A stretch of DNA of 6,961 nucleotides from Actinomycetota bacterium. Lineage in GTDB: Bacteria; Actinomycetota; Acidimicrobiia; Spongiisociales; ZC4RG35. Within the stretch, counting starts at the first letter, position 1; each line of letters begins with the position of its first letter. Below, in pieces: positions 1 to 5,827 of this stretch. The DNA is taken from positions 1 through 6,961 of the forward strand of contig JAPUJM010000056.1 of assembly GCA_027296205.1 (NCBI GenBank). Reading direction: 5' to 3'. The position numbers and the translations under genes are program-made. The notes beneath the pieces were generated by a model. That model made no database searches. It saw only the letters and a program-made list of their open reading frames with translations, and was not told the DNA's origin.

Positions 1-48
1 CTTCTTACTGAGACCGCTGACTCTGACGGCGGCCGAGAACGGACTCAT
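1..48 (-). CDS. Possible 5' end of a further minus-strand gene (partial)
   Basis: An ATG at 48-46 opens a frame that stays open to the window edge. It reads MSPFSAAVRVSGLSKK, with mostly G or C in third positions. An in-frame TAG lies two codons upstream, so this ATG would be the earliest start. Ending in VSGLSKK, it loosely recalls the first strand of ABC-transporter ATPases, but 16 residues are too few to identify a family, and no good ribosome binding site sits at the right distance. In many actinobacteria the gene after YraN is a ComM-type Mg-chelatase-like ATPase; this peptide does not look like that. The opposite strand is also open here (1-63), so strand and reality are both uncertain. 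Confidence 0.2.
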   Translation of the reverse strand, partial: MSPFSAAVRVSGLSKK

Positions 49-60
49 GTTCTAGAACAT
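47..60. repeat. 14-bp perfect palindrome ATGTTCTAGAACAT
   Basis: The 14 bases read identically on both strands. The palindrome lies in the short gap after the YraN stop and touches the ATG of the possible next minus-strand gene. Its size and symmetry suit a dimeric repressor site. The core is GTTC-TA-GAAC, which is the opposite arrangement to the actinobacterial LexA box (GAAC-N4-GTTC), so I do not call it LexA. The regulator is unknown. Confidence 0.4.
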
Positions 61-82
61 TAGAAAGAGCTGAAACCCTCCG

Positions 83-409
83 TCAATTTGACCCAGGAAG
101 CCAATGGACGTCGAACCCGGCCTGGCTGATGCGAATGCCGAGGAAGTCGACACGGTGAGCACCCATGCCGCCGGCGAGACCTCGAACGCGGCGACGTTTT
201 GCCTCCCCGACGGCATCGATCGGATCAGCCAGGTGACGGGTCGTTCTCACTTCGACCACAACCCGGGTGTTGTGGTCGATCGCAATCAGATCGATCTCCC
301 CGTCGGAGATCCGAAGGTTGGCACCGACGACACCGAGGCCGTGGTCTGTCAGGAACCAGACGGCCAGCCTCTCACCAAACTTCCCAAGTTCTCGACGAGG
401 GTCGTCTAG
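83..409 (-). CDS. YraN/UPF0102 family endonuclease-like protein, non-canonical start
   Basis: The frame encodes the compact YraN (UPF0102) fold, a restriction-endonuclease/Holliday-resolvase-like domain whose cellular role is poorly known. The conserved N-terminal block RRELGKFGERLA (residues 5-16, counting from the CTA at 409) is followed by GEIDLIA (37-43) and VVVEVRTTR (50-58). The usual acidic residues D40 and E53 are present, but the ExK motif reads EVR, with Arg for Lys. From CTA the product is 108 residues, close to the family's usual 115-130. There is no ATG, GTG or TTG between the conserved block and codon GTG 508 (ATG 514), both deep inside the upstream DUF2469 gene. Those starts would give 141 or 143 residues with an unrelated Arg-rich leader. 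GGAG at 421-418 lies 8 nt before CTA, which overlaps the DUF2469 TAG stop. Family is secure; the start is not. Confidence 0.8.
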   Translation of the reverse strand, partial: LDDPRRELGKFGERLAVWFLTDHGLGVVGANLRISDGEIDLIAIDHNTRVVVEVRTTRHLADPIDAVGEAKRRRVRGLAGGMGAHRVDFLGIRISQAGFDVHWLPGSN

Positions 410-702
410 ATCGAGAGCTCCGCCTTTTCGAGCTCTTCCACGTTGACGTCCCGAAACGTCAGCACTCGGACGTGCTCGAGGAATCGAGCCGGACGGAACA
501 TATCCCACACCCATGCGTCTTTCATCTCCACTTCGAAGTAGACCGAGCCGTTGACTTCTCGAACATCGATGTTCACGTCGTTGGCCAGATAGAAGCGACG
601 CTCCGTCTCGACAACGTAGGTGAACATCGGAAGGACGTCGTGGTACTCCTTGTAGAGCTTCAGCTCTACCTCGGACTCGTAGCGCTCCAGGTCTTCTTCC
701 AT
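406..702 (-). CDS. DUF2469 family protein
   Basis: This 98-residue protein begins MEEDLERYESEVELKLYKEY and contains the YVVETERRFYLANDVNIDV, VYFEVEMKDAWVWDMFRPARF and VRVLTFRDVNVEEL blocks that I recognise as the actinobacterial DUF2469 family (M. tuberculosis Rv2901c type). It is acidic, has no signal peptide or membrane segment, and is probably cytoplasmic. The biochemical function is unknown; conservation next to lepB, rnhB and YraN suggests a housekeeping role. The ATG at 702 matches the family N-terminus and is preceded by GAGGAG (710-705), unusually close to the start. Here rnhB, which normally sits just upstream, is absent. A terminator-like hairpin (721-748) lies just ahead, so expression may be attenuated or separate from lepB. 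Its stop overlaps the likely YraN start. Confidence 0.88.
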   Translation of the reverse strand: MEEDLERYESEVELKLYKEYHDVLPMFTYVVETERRFYLANDVNIDVREVNGSVYFEVEMKDAWVWDMFRPARFLEHVRVLTFRDVNVEELEKAELSI

Positions 703-713
703 CTCTCCTCGTC

Positions 714-749
714 ACACAAAGGGACCTGGCGATCATATGCCAGACCCCG
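714..749 (-). terminator. Terminator- or attenuator-like hairpin upstream of DUF2469
   Basis: Read on the minus strand, GGG-T-CTGGC, an 8-nt loop and GCCAG-GT-CCC form a stem of 5 plus 3 base pairs with a small internal loop. It is followed at once by TTTGTGT, a short and imperfect U-rich tail. It lies in the lepB-DUF2469 gap, just ahead of the DUF2469 ribosome binding site. It could end lepB transcripts, partly attenuate readthrough or mask translation. The weak tail keeps confidence low. Confidence 0.35.
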
Positions 750-777
750 ACATAACACTTACGCAGAGTGGGTGACA

Positions 778-809
778 GTTTCCAGAACCCCGCTAGAGGG
801 GTCCGAAAC
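778..809 (-). repeat. Stem-loop spanning the lepB stop codon
   Basis: The arms GTTTC (778-782) and GAAAC (805-809) enclose a second stem, ACCCC (787-791) with GGGGT (798-802). The lepB TAG (795-793) falls in the 6-nt apical loop. An alternative outer pairing, TTTCCAG (779-785) with CTGGAAA (809-815), is also possible. No U-run follows on the minus strand, so it is more likely an mRNA 3'-end or processing structure than an intrinsic terminator. Confidence 0.35.
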
Positions 810-1437
810 TGGAAATCGGCCAGATCGTGATGAAGGCGCGCCCGATGAGATCGTCATACGAGATAGGCCCAAACCGTCGGCTGTCGAAGCTGAATTGGCG
901 GTTGTCTCCCATGACAAACACCTCATTGGTGCCGACCACGAAGGGACCCTCGTCGGCCATGGTCACGCCCAAAGCCAAATAGGGCTCTGCGATGGAAATC
1001 CCATCGATCATCACGTGATTCCCCTCGATCTCCACGGTCTCGCCGGGTAACCCGATGACCCGCTTGATCAGATCGTCCCGGCCCCGGGTGCGGATGCCGA
1101 CCGCTTCCAGCACCGACCGGATCACCGCCTCAGGAATGGACTCATCGACCTCGGGTCCGGCCGGATCGCGGAAAACGACGATATCCCCCCTCTCGGGCTC
1201 GCCCCAGTTGAAAGCGAGCTTGTTGACCATCACGCGGTCGTTCACCTCGATCGTGGGAAGCATCGACTCGGATGGAATCCAAAAGGGTTGGACGAGGAAG
1301 GTCTTGATGAGCACGGCGATGACGAGCGCCGTCAACAGCAGACCGGGAAGCTCCGTCCAGAAGAAACGCCGGCGCGAACGCCGCGGTGGGTCGTCAGATT
1401 CCTTCGGCGCCCCCGTGTCTGGAGTCTCCGAACTCAG
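793..1437 (-). CDS. lepB: Type I signal peptidase, probable CTG start
   Basis: Signal peptidase I cleaves signal peptides from exported proteins at the outer face of the cytoplasmic membrane. From CTG 1437 the product is 214 residues: a short polar, Arg-rich cytoplasmic N-terminus (RRSRRRFFW, 19-27), one membrane segment (about 31-49), then IPSESMLP with catalytic Ser58, GDIVVFRDP, DDLIKRVIGLPGE with general-base Lys125, and GDNR (177-180) followed by DSRRFGP. The first conventional start, TTG 1335, would lie inside the membrane segment and remove the positive charges that orient it. No ATG, GTG or TTG exists between the upstream in-frame TAG and that TTG. CTG 1437 is preceded by GGAG at 8 nt and overlaps the rplS stop as CTGA, the classic coupling layout with CTG in place of ATG. 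Identity is very secure; the start is inferred. Confidence 0.93.
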   Translation of the reverse strand: MSSETPDTGAPKESDDPPRRSRRRFFWTELPGLLLTALVIAVLIKTFLVQPFWIPSESMLPTIEVNDRVMVNKLAFNWGEPERGDIVVFRDPAGPEVDESIPEAVIRSVLEAVGIRTRGRDDLIKRVIGLPGETVEIEGNHVMIDGISIAEPYLALGVTMADEGPFVVGTNEVFVMGDNRQFSFDSRRFGPISYDDLIGRAFITIWPISSFGPL

Positions 1438-1778
1438 TCGCGGAGCTCCTTGATCCGGGCGGACCTACCAACGCGATCACGCAGGAAGTAGAGCTTGGAG
1501 CGACGAACGTCGCCACGACGCAGCACTTCGATGTTTTGGATGATGGGGGCATTGACCGGGAACACACGCTCGACTCCAACTCCAAAGCTCAACTTGCGAA
1601 CGGTGAAGGAGGCGCGGGTACCCGAGCCGTTGCGAGCAATGACCATGCCCTCAAAGGCCTGGATGCGCTCGCGACCACCCTCCATGACGCGGACATTCAC
1701 CTTGACGTTGTCGCCGGCGCGGAACTCTGGAATGTCGTCGCGGACGTGCGCGCTCTCAACAGCTTGAAGATCGTTCAT
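1434..1778 (-). CDS. rplS: 50S ribosomal protein L19
   Basis: L19 is a structural protein of the large ribosomal subunit located at the 30S-50S interface. The 114-residue product has the normal family length and its typical blocks: FRAGDNVKVNVRV, ERIQAFEGMVIARNGSG, ASFTVRKLSFGVGVERVFP and RSKLYFLRDRVGRSARIKE. The ATG at 1778 is chosen because the protein then starts at the usual position and AGGAG (1790-1786) lies 7 nt upstream; the longer open frame to 1967 would run back into trmD. The gene follows trmD after 56 bp, as in most bacteria, and overlaps the presumed lepB start, so rplS and lepB are probably translationally coupled. A promoter candidate overlapping the trmD stop could give it expression separate from trmD. 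Confidence 0.96.
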   Translation of the reverse strand: MNDLQAVESAHVRDDIPEFRAGDNVKVNVRVMEGGRERIQAFEGMVIARNGSGTRASFTVRKLSFGVGVERVFPVNAPIIQNIEVLRRGDVRRSKLYFLRDRVGRSARIKELRD

Positions 1779-1828
1779 GGAAAGACTCCTAGACGTCCAG
1801 AAGGCGATAGACGGGATTCGAGACACCA

Positions 1829-1857
1829 ATTCTATCAGGTATCGGAATCCTTGCCAT
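1829..1857 (-). promoter_or_regulatory. Candidate rplS-lepB promoter with extended -10
   Basis: On the minus strand, ATGGCA (1857-1852) matches TTGACA at 4 of 6 bases. After 17 bp comes TAGAAT (1834-1829), matching TATAAT at 5 of 6. The TGA directly before the -10 provides an extended -10 TGN. The motif spans the trmD stop and would start transcription near 1822, leaving a leader of roughly 44 nt before rplS. This fits the need for more L19 than TrmD. It was found by eye only. Confidence 0.42.
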
Positions 1858-2518
1858 TCCCGAGCAGGTCTGGCCGACGTTGCCGTGTCCGCTCGAGTCG
1901 CCGCTGCGACCTCCACTCCTCGATTCTCCCATGGTCTCCGCTGAGCAGCACCTCCGGGACCGCACAACCTTCGAAATCAGCAGGCCTCGTATAGACCGGC
2001 TCCTCCAGGAGACCATCGCGGAATGACTCCTTCTCGGTGGACTCCGGGTTGCCGACCACACCCGGCAACAGTCGGGCCACTCCCTCAATCGCCGCGGCGG
2101 CCGCCACTTCTCCGCCGGCGAGCACGTAGTCACCGAGACTGACCTCCTCGTCGATGAAGTTGTCGATCACCCGTTGATCAACACCTTCATAGCGGCCGCA
2201 GACCAACGTCAGGTCATCGATCTCGGCCCATCGATCAAGAGTCTCCTGCGACATTGGCGCCCCCGACGGTGTGAATAGAACACGATGAGTGTCCTTCAAC
2301 GGCTCCAGGGCCGACGCCATCGGCTCGATCATCATCACCATCCCCGGCCCGCCGCCGAATGGCGAGTCATCGAGCCGGCGGTGCTTGCCGATACCGTGCT
2401 CTCTGAGATCGTGCAGATCAACGACAAGCGCGCCGTCTTCGATGGCCCGGGCCACGATGGAAATGCCGAGCGGGCCTTCGAAGTACCCGGGAAACATTGT
2501 GATCACATTGACATTCAC
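1835..2518 (-). CDS. trmD: tRNA (guanine37-N1)-methyltransferase
   Basis: TrmD transfers a methyl group from S-adenosylmethionine to G37 of tRNAs reading CNN/GGN codons, which prevents +1 frameshifting. The 227-residue product has the SPOUT-family trefoil-knot signatures: MNVNVITMFPGYF at the N-terminus, DDSPFGGGPGMVM (50-62), LFTPSGAPM (81-89), VCGRYEGVDQR (106-116) and SLGDYVLAGGE (127-137). The catalytic-region segment ESFRDGLLEEPVYTRP (164-179) includes Asp168. The GTG at 2518 aligns with the family N-terminus, but no Shine-Dalgarno sequence lies directly before it. The GMC gene ends only 21 bp upstream and a perfect 7-bp hairpin fills that spacer, so translation may be structure-dependent or coupled. 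Its usual upstream neighbour rimM is about 4.2 kb away. The product is slightly shorter than many homologues but appears intact. Confidence 0.96.
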   Translation of the reverse strand: MNVNVITMFPGYFEGPLGISIVARAIEDGALVVDLHDLREHGIGKHRRLDDSPFGGGPGMVMMIEPMASALEPLKDTHRVLFTPSGAPMSQETLDRWAEIDDLTLVCGRYEGVDQRVIDNFIDEEVSLGDYVLAGGEVAAAAAIEGVARLLPGVVGNPESTEKESFRDGLLEEPVYTRPADFEGCAVPEVLLSGDHGRIEEWRSQRRLERTRQRRPDLLGNGKDSDT

Positions 2519-2526
2519 CGTGGGAA

Positions 2527-2545
2527 GGCTAGATGCCGTCTAGCC
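2527..2545 (-). repeat. Perfect 7-bp hairpin between the GMC gene and trmD
   Basis: GGCTAGA (2527-2533) and TCTAGCC (2539-2545) are perfect inverted arms around a 5-nt loop. The GMC oxidoreductase stop codon (2542-2540) lies in one arm, and the structure ends 8 nt before the trmD GTG. No U-tract follows, so it is not a typical intrinsic terminator. Ribosomes ending the GMC gene would unfold it, which makes it a plausible coupling or translation-control element for trmD. Confidence 0.5.
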
Positions 2546-4498
2546 AATCTTCTCCGCGAGGAGCGTGGCTCCGCGATGAGCGATAGAGACGATCGACAGC
2601 ATCGGGTTGACTCCCGACGGTGTTGGGAAGCAAGAACCGTCCATGACATAGAGCCCTTCGACACCGTGCACCCGATTGTTGGAGTCGACCACCGATGTCG
2701 TCGGATCGGACCCCATTCGGGCCGAGCCCATCTGATGGAATGTGAAATAGCTGGTTTGATTCGACCCGTAGCCGACGTTGTCGACACCGGACATGAAATC
2801 ATCGATCGAATCGCCTCGACGCCACCTCACCGGGCGGATCGTCGACGCAATCACCTCGGCTGCCCCAGCAGCCTCGTACATCTCAGTGGCCCGCCTCACC
2901 CCCTCCCGGATGTGGGCCTGGTCGTATTTTGACACTGCATACTTCCAGACCGGGCTGCCATCCTTTCTGATGACGACCTTCCCGTGATCACGATCACGAA
3001 GGAGGATTCCGCCTATGTCGAGATAGGCCAGGCCGAGGATGTCCCGTTTGAATTGCTCGCCGTTCTCCCATCCAATGAACCCGGCCGGGAACAACGGGTG
3101 CAACGGCGCGGTCTCGAACTTGAAGCCGTATCCGTTCCCGTCGAGATTGGCGAACTCATCGCTGTACCGCGTCTGGAGGATTCCCGTCCAAGGGTCGATC
3201 GGCTCGGCAAAGCGGGCCCAGACACCTGTCACGGGATGAAGTCGCAGGTAATCCCCGGTTGCTCGACCGCCGAGCCGGCTGCGGAGCAAGATGGCCGGCG
3301 TGTTCAGGGCACCGGCCGCCAGGACGACGACTGGGGCCTTCACCGTCAGTATGGAGTCACCGACCTTCGCCATGACCCCTGCAGCGATCCCGTTATCGGT
3401 GAAGACGGTGTCAACGTAAGCCCCGGTGACGATTCGAGCACCATGGTCGGCGGCATCCTGGATATAGGTCAGGAGTGTCGACCGTTTGGCGCCGATCCGA
3501 CATCCGAGGGTGCAATATCCACAGTCCTGTTCTGTGCAACCATCGACATTGCGCGGCATCTCGTCGACGTGCCAACCAAGATCCCGAAGACCCTTCTCCA
3601 TCAGAGTGGCCCTCGTCGATGGCCAACCATGCTCCCGGTTGACATTGAGTCTTTGCTCGACGGCCGCGATGCTCCGGGCGTAGTCCTCGCCTGTGAAGAC
3701 ATCTTTGAACCCGCCAACCTGGTCCCATTCCTCCCTGACACTCTGCGGAGTGGAGAACGATGTGGTGTAGTTGATGACGGTGCCCCCGCCAAGGGTGGCG
3801 CCGGACAGGATGAGAATTCCCCCATCAGCTGTGGTGCTCAACGTCTTGTCGAGGTACATGTCGCGGTAGGCATCGGCCTCTAGATGGGTGAAGTCTGACT
3901 CGTTGCGGTAGTCGCCTGCTTCGAGAATCACCACGTCGAGCCCTGCCGACGCTAGAACTCCGGCCACCGTGCCACCCCCGGCTCCGGTGCCGACCACCAC
4001 CACGTCACAGGTCATTTGAGTGTCCGATGTCACGGGGACAGGCGAGATCGGCTTGGGGACATCGGGTGGCGGGCCGTCGGGGCCCGGATAGCCGATCGCC
4101 GCCCAGGAGATGGGTCTGTCCGATGCGTCCTCTGTCGAGACCCAGAGGAAGCCGGTGAGCGTTTTCAGCGCCTTCACGCCACCACGAATCAGGCCGAGCG
4201 GATGGTCCTCCATCTTGAGGATCGCGGTGGCCCGGGCTTCACCGTCGAGCCGGGTGAACGCCTTCGGCCGCCCAAAAAGAAGCAAACCTCCGATGCTCGA
4301 ACCGAGCAGCCCGAGGAACAGCTTCATGTCCTTGCGGTTCTGATCATGGGGCAGGCGCCCGAAAATGACGGGAAGCTTCTCGGCCAGTCCGAGTTCGTCC
4401 GGGGAGGTCGTCCAGGCTGGGCCGTCACCTTCGACGGCCGGGAGGAGGGTGTCGACGACAGCCCTGAAAGCTGCCACGTCCTTGTCGGTCAGCGACAT
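2540..4498 (-). CDS. GMC-family FAD oxidoreductase, long-chain alcohol oxidase-like
   Basis: This 652-residue flavoprotein belongs to the glucose-methanol-choline family. GTGAGGG (170-176) begins the FAD-binding Rossmann fold and ILEAGDYR (191-198) follows; LSGATLGGGTVIN (231-243) is the first GMC signature region; FHQMGSARMG (587-596) and GVNPM (629-633) carry the expected catalytic His588 and Asn631. The N-terminal 140 residues, including hydrophobic LFLGLLGSSIGGLLLFG (60-76) and WAAIGYPGP (132-140), and the Cys-rich CTEQDCGYCTLGCRIGAK (321-338) resemble long-chain fatty-alcohol oxidases, which make fatty aldehyde and hydrogen peroxide. Substrate is inferred; a sterol or other alcohol is possible. 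No signal peptide is seen; it may be membrane-associated. The ATG at 4498 has GGAG 7 nt upstream and starts a sensible MSLTDKDVAAF terminus, although the frame is open to 4633. It follows a thiolase gene, consistent with lipid catabolism. Confidence 0.87.
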   Translation of the reverse strand: MSLTDKDVAAFRAVVDTLLPAVEGDGPAWTTSPDELGLAEKLPVIFGRLPHDQNRKDMKLFLGLLGSSIGGLLLFGRPKAFTRLDGEARATAILKMEDHPLGLIRGGVKALKTLTGFLWVSTEDASDRPISWAAIGYPGPDGPPPDVPKPISPVPVTSDTQMTCDVVVVGTGAGGGTVAGVLASAGLDVVILEAGDYRNESDFTHLEADAYRDMYLDKTLSTTADGGILILSGATLGGGTVINYTTSFSTPQSVREEWDQVGGFKDVFTGEDYARSIAAVEQRLNVNREHGWPSTRATLMEKGLRDLGWHVDEMPRNVDGCTEQDCGYCTLGCRIGAKRSTLLTYIQDAADHGARIVTGAYVDTVFTDNGIAAGVMAKVGDSILTVKAPVVVLAAGALNTPAILLRSRLGGRATGDYLRLHPVTGVWARFAEPIDPWTGILQTRYSDEFANLDGNGYGFKFETAPLHPLFPAGFIGWENGEQFKRDILGLAYLDIGGILLRDRDHGKVVIRKDGSPVWKYAVSKYDQAHIREGVRRATEMYEAAGAAEVIASTIRPVRWRRGDSIDDFMSGVDNVGYGSNQTSYFTFHQMGSARMGSDPTTSVVDSNNRVHGVEGLYVMDGSCFPTPSGVNPMLSIVSIAHRGATLLAEKIG

Positions 4499-4636
4499 GA
4501 GATTTCTCCGTTTTCGGGAGGCCGAAGAGTATCGATCTGATCGGCAGTGCGCCGGCTGAGTCCACGGCCTGTCAGAAGAAAATCTGTGATCCGGTTCCAC
4601 CCCCTGGAATCTGCCGGCCGAGCAAGCAAGCAAGGT
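4499..4636 (-). other. Intergenic spacer between thiolase and GMC genes
   Basis: This 138-bp spacer contains a short inverted repeat, TTCCA-CCCCC-TGGAA (4595-4609), with a TTTT run on the minus strand 12 nt later (4582-4579), too distant for a convincing terminator. It also contains three AGCA units in tandem (4621-4632) just after the thiolase stop. The GMC reading frame continues open through the spacer, but its translation is low-complexity and unlike the family. I found no convincing promoter hexamers. The GMC gene could therefore be read through from the thiolase promoter or use an unrecognised one. Confidence 0.45.
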
Positions 4637-5800
4637 CTAGTTGAGACGCTCCACGATCATCGCCATCCCCTGACCGCCACCGACGCACATCGTCTCCAGC
4701 CCGAAGGTGCCGTCGAGCTTGCTCAGGTCGTTGAGCAACGTTCCCATGATCCGTGCTCCCGTCATCCCAAAGGGATGGCCGAGAGCAATGGCGCCACCGT
4801 GAGGGTTGAGCTTGTCCATGTCGATGCCGAGCTCATCCGCAGACGCCAACACCTGGGCGGCAAAGGCCTCGTTGATCTCGATGACATCGATGTCCTCCAG
4901 ACTCATGCCGGATTGCTCCAGGACCTTGCGCACGGCGAACACCGGTCCCATTCCCATGTATTCGGGCTCCAGGCCTGCGACCGACGAGGCGACGATCCGC
5001 GCCAGAGGTTTCAGACCGAGTTCGGCCGCACGCTGGTCGGACATGACGAGAACGGCGGCAGCCCCATCGTTGAGGGGGCAAGAGTTCCCTGCTGTCACCA
5101 AACCCTCAGGCTGAAACGCAGGTGGGAGCGATGCCAACTTCTCGAGTGTTGTGTTGGGCCGCGGGCCGTCGTCATCACGAATGGTCCGGCCGTCCGGTAC
5201 CTCGATTGGGGTGATCTCCCTGTCGAAGAACCCGTTCTTCTGAGACTCCACCGCCCGATCCTGTGAGCTCTTGGCGAACTCGTCCATACGCTCCCGGGTG
5301 ATCCCGTACTTCTCCGCGACGTTCTCGGCGGTGTTGCCCATCGGGATGTACACGTTGTTGATGAAATCATCACGATTGGAGTCGGTGAAACGGGGATTGA
5401 GGTCGTCGCTGTCGAAGGCCTTGCCATAGGTACGGCTCACCGACTCGACACCCCCGGCAACATAGGTGTCTCCCTCCCCCTGCTTGATCGCATGGAACGC
5501 CATCCGAATCGTCTGCAGCGAGGAAGCGCAGAATCGATTGACCGTGGTCGCCGGAACCGAGTCCGGCAGGCCCCCGAGAAGGGACGCCGGCCGGGCAACG
5601 TTGAAGCCCTGTTCGTGATGGGTGAGGGCGCAGCCGATCATGGCGTCATCGACCGAGGCTCGATCGACCTCGGGCACTTTCTCCATGACGGCATTGACGG
5701 CGAACCCGGCAAGATCGTCGGCGCGCACATCGATCAGCGACCCCTTGTAGGCACGTCCGATGGGTGAGCGGGCAGTGGCTACGATTACGGCTTCAGGCAC
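4637..5800 (-). CDS. Acetyl-CoA C-acyltransferase (FadA-type thiolase)
   Basis: Thiolases cleave 3-ketoacyl-CoA to acetyl-CoA and a shortened acyl-CoA in beta-oxidation, or run the reverse condensation. All catalytic landmarks are visible in the 387-residue product: nucleophile Cys91 in NRFCASSLQ, the NEAFAAQ motif (near residue 310), His342 in GGAIALGHPFG and the second catalytic Cys372 in CVGGGQG. Length is normal for the family. The GTG at 5800 is preferred because AGGAGG (5811-5806) lies 5 nt before it and the protein then begins MPEAVIVATARSPIGRA, as thiolases do. A GTG two codons earlier would sit on the ribosome binding site. The neighbouring long-chain-alcohol-oxidase-like gene favours a degradative role. 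A palindrome upstream suggests repressor control. Chain-length preference cannot be read from the sequence. Confidence 0.93.
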   Translation of the reverse strand: MPEAVIVATARSPIGRAYKGSLIDVRADDLAGFAVNAVMEKVPEVDRASVDDAMIGCALTHHEQGFNVARPASLLGGLPDSVPATTVNRFCASSLQTIRMAFHAIKQGEGDTYVAGGVESVSRTYGKAFDSDDLNPRFTDSNRDDFINNVYIPMGNTAENVAEKYGITRERMDEFAKSSQDRAVESQKNGFFDREITPIEVPDGRTIRDDDGPRPNTTLEKLASLPPAFQPEGLVTAGNSCPLNDGAAAVLVMSDQRAAELGLKPLARIVASSVAGLEPEYMGMGPVFAVRKVLEQSGMSLEDIDVIEINEAFAAQVLASADELGIDMDKLNPHGGAIALGHPFGMTGARIMGTLLNDLSKLDGTFGLETMCVGGGQGMAMIVERLN

Positions 5801-5827
5801 ATTCACCTCCTACATGGGTGTAGCTCT

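Noticed and set aside
47..60. Palindrome considered as a LexA (SOS) box
   Set aside because: The half-site order is GTTC-GAAC, whereas the actinobacterial LexA box is GAAC-N4-GTTC.
83..736. 217-residue version of the YraN frame starting at 736
   Set aside because: It would cover the whole DUF2469 gene in another frame. The added part is Arg-rich and unlike YraN, while DUF2469 is clearly the real gene there.
199..1050. 283-codon plus-strand open frame antisense to YraN, DUF2469 and lepB
   Set aside because: It runs opposite three recognisable genes, has no family resemblance and looks like a high-GC shadow frame.
1434..1967. 177-residue version of L19 starting inside trmD
   Set aside because: The added N-terminus is unlike L19, and ATG 1778 has a good ribosome binding site and the usual family length.
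2984..3883. 299-codon plus-strand open frame inside the GMC gene region
   Set aside because: It lies entirely antisense to the conserved GMC protein, has no recognisable motifs and no convincing ribosome binding site.
4595..4609. Short inverted repeat considered as an intrinsic terminator after the thiolase
   Set aside because: The stem is only 5 bp, and the T-run on the minus strand begins 12 nt later.
4621..4632. Three AGCA tandem units considered as a phase-variable repeat
   Set aside because: Three units are too few for efficient slippage, and they lie just after a stop codon where a frame change would have no effect.
4499..4633. 45-residue N-terminal extension of the GMC protein
   Set aside because: The extension is low-complexity and unlike the family, and ATG 4498 has a well-placed GGAG.
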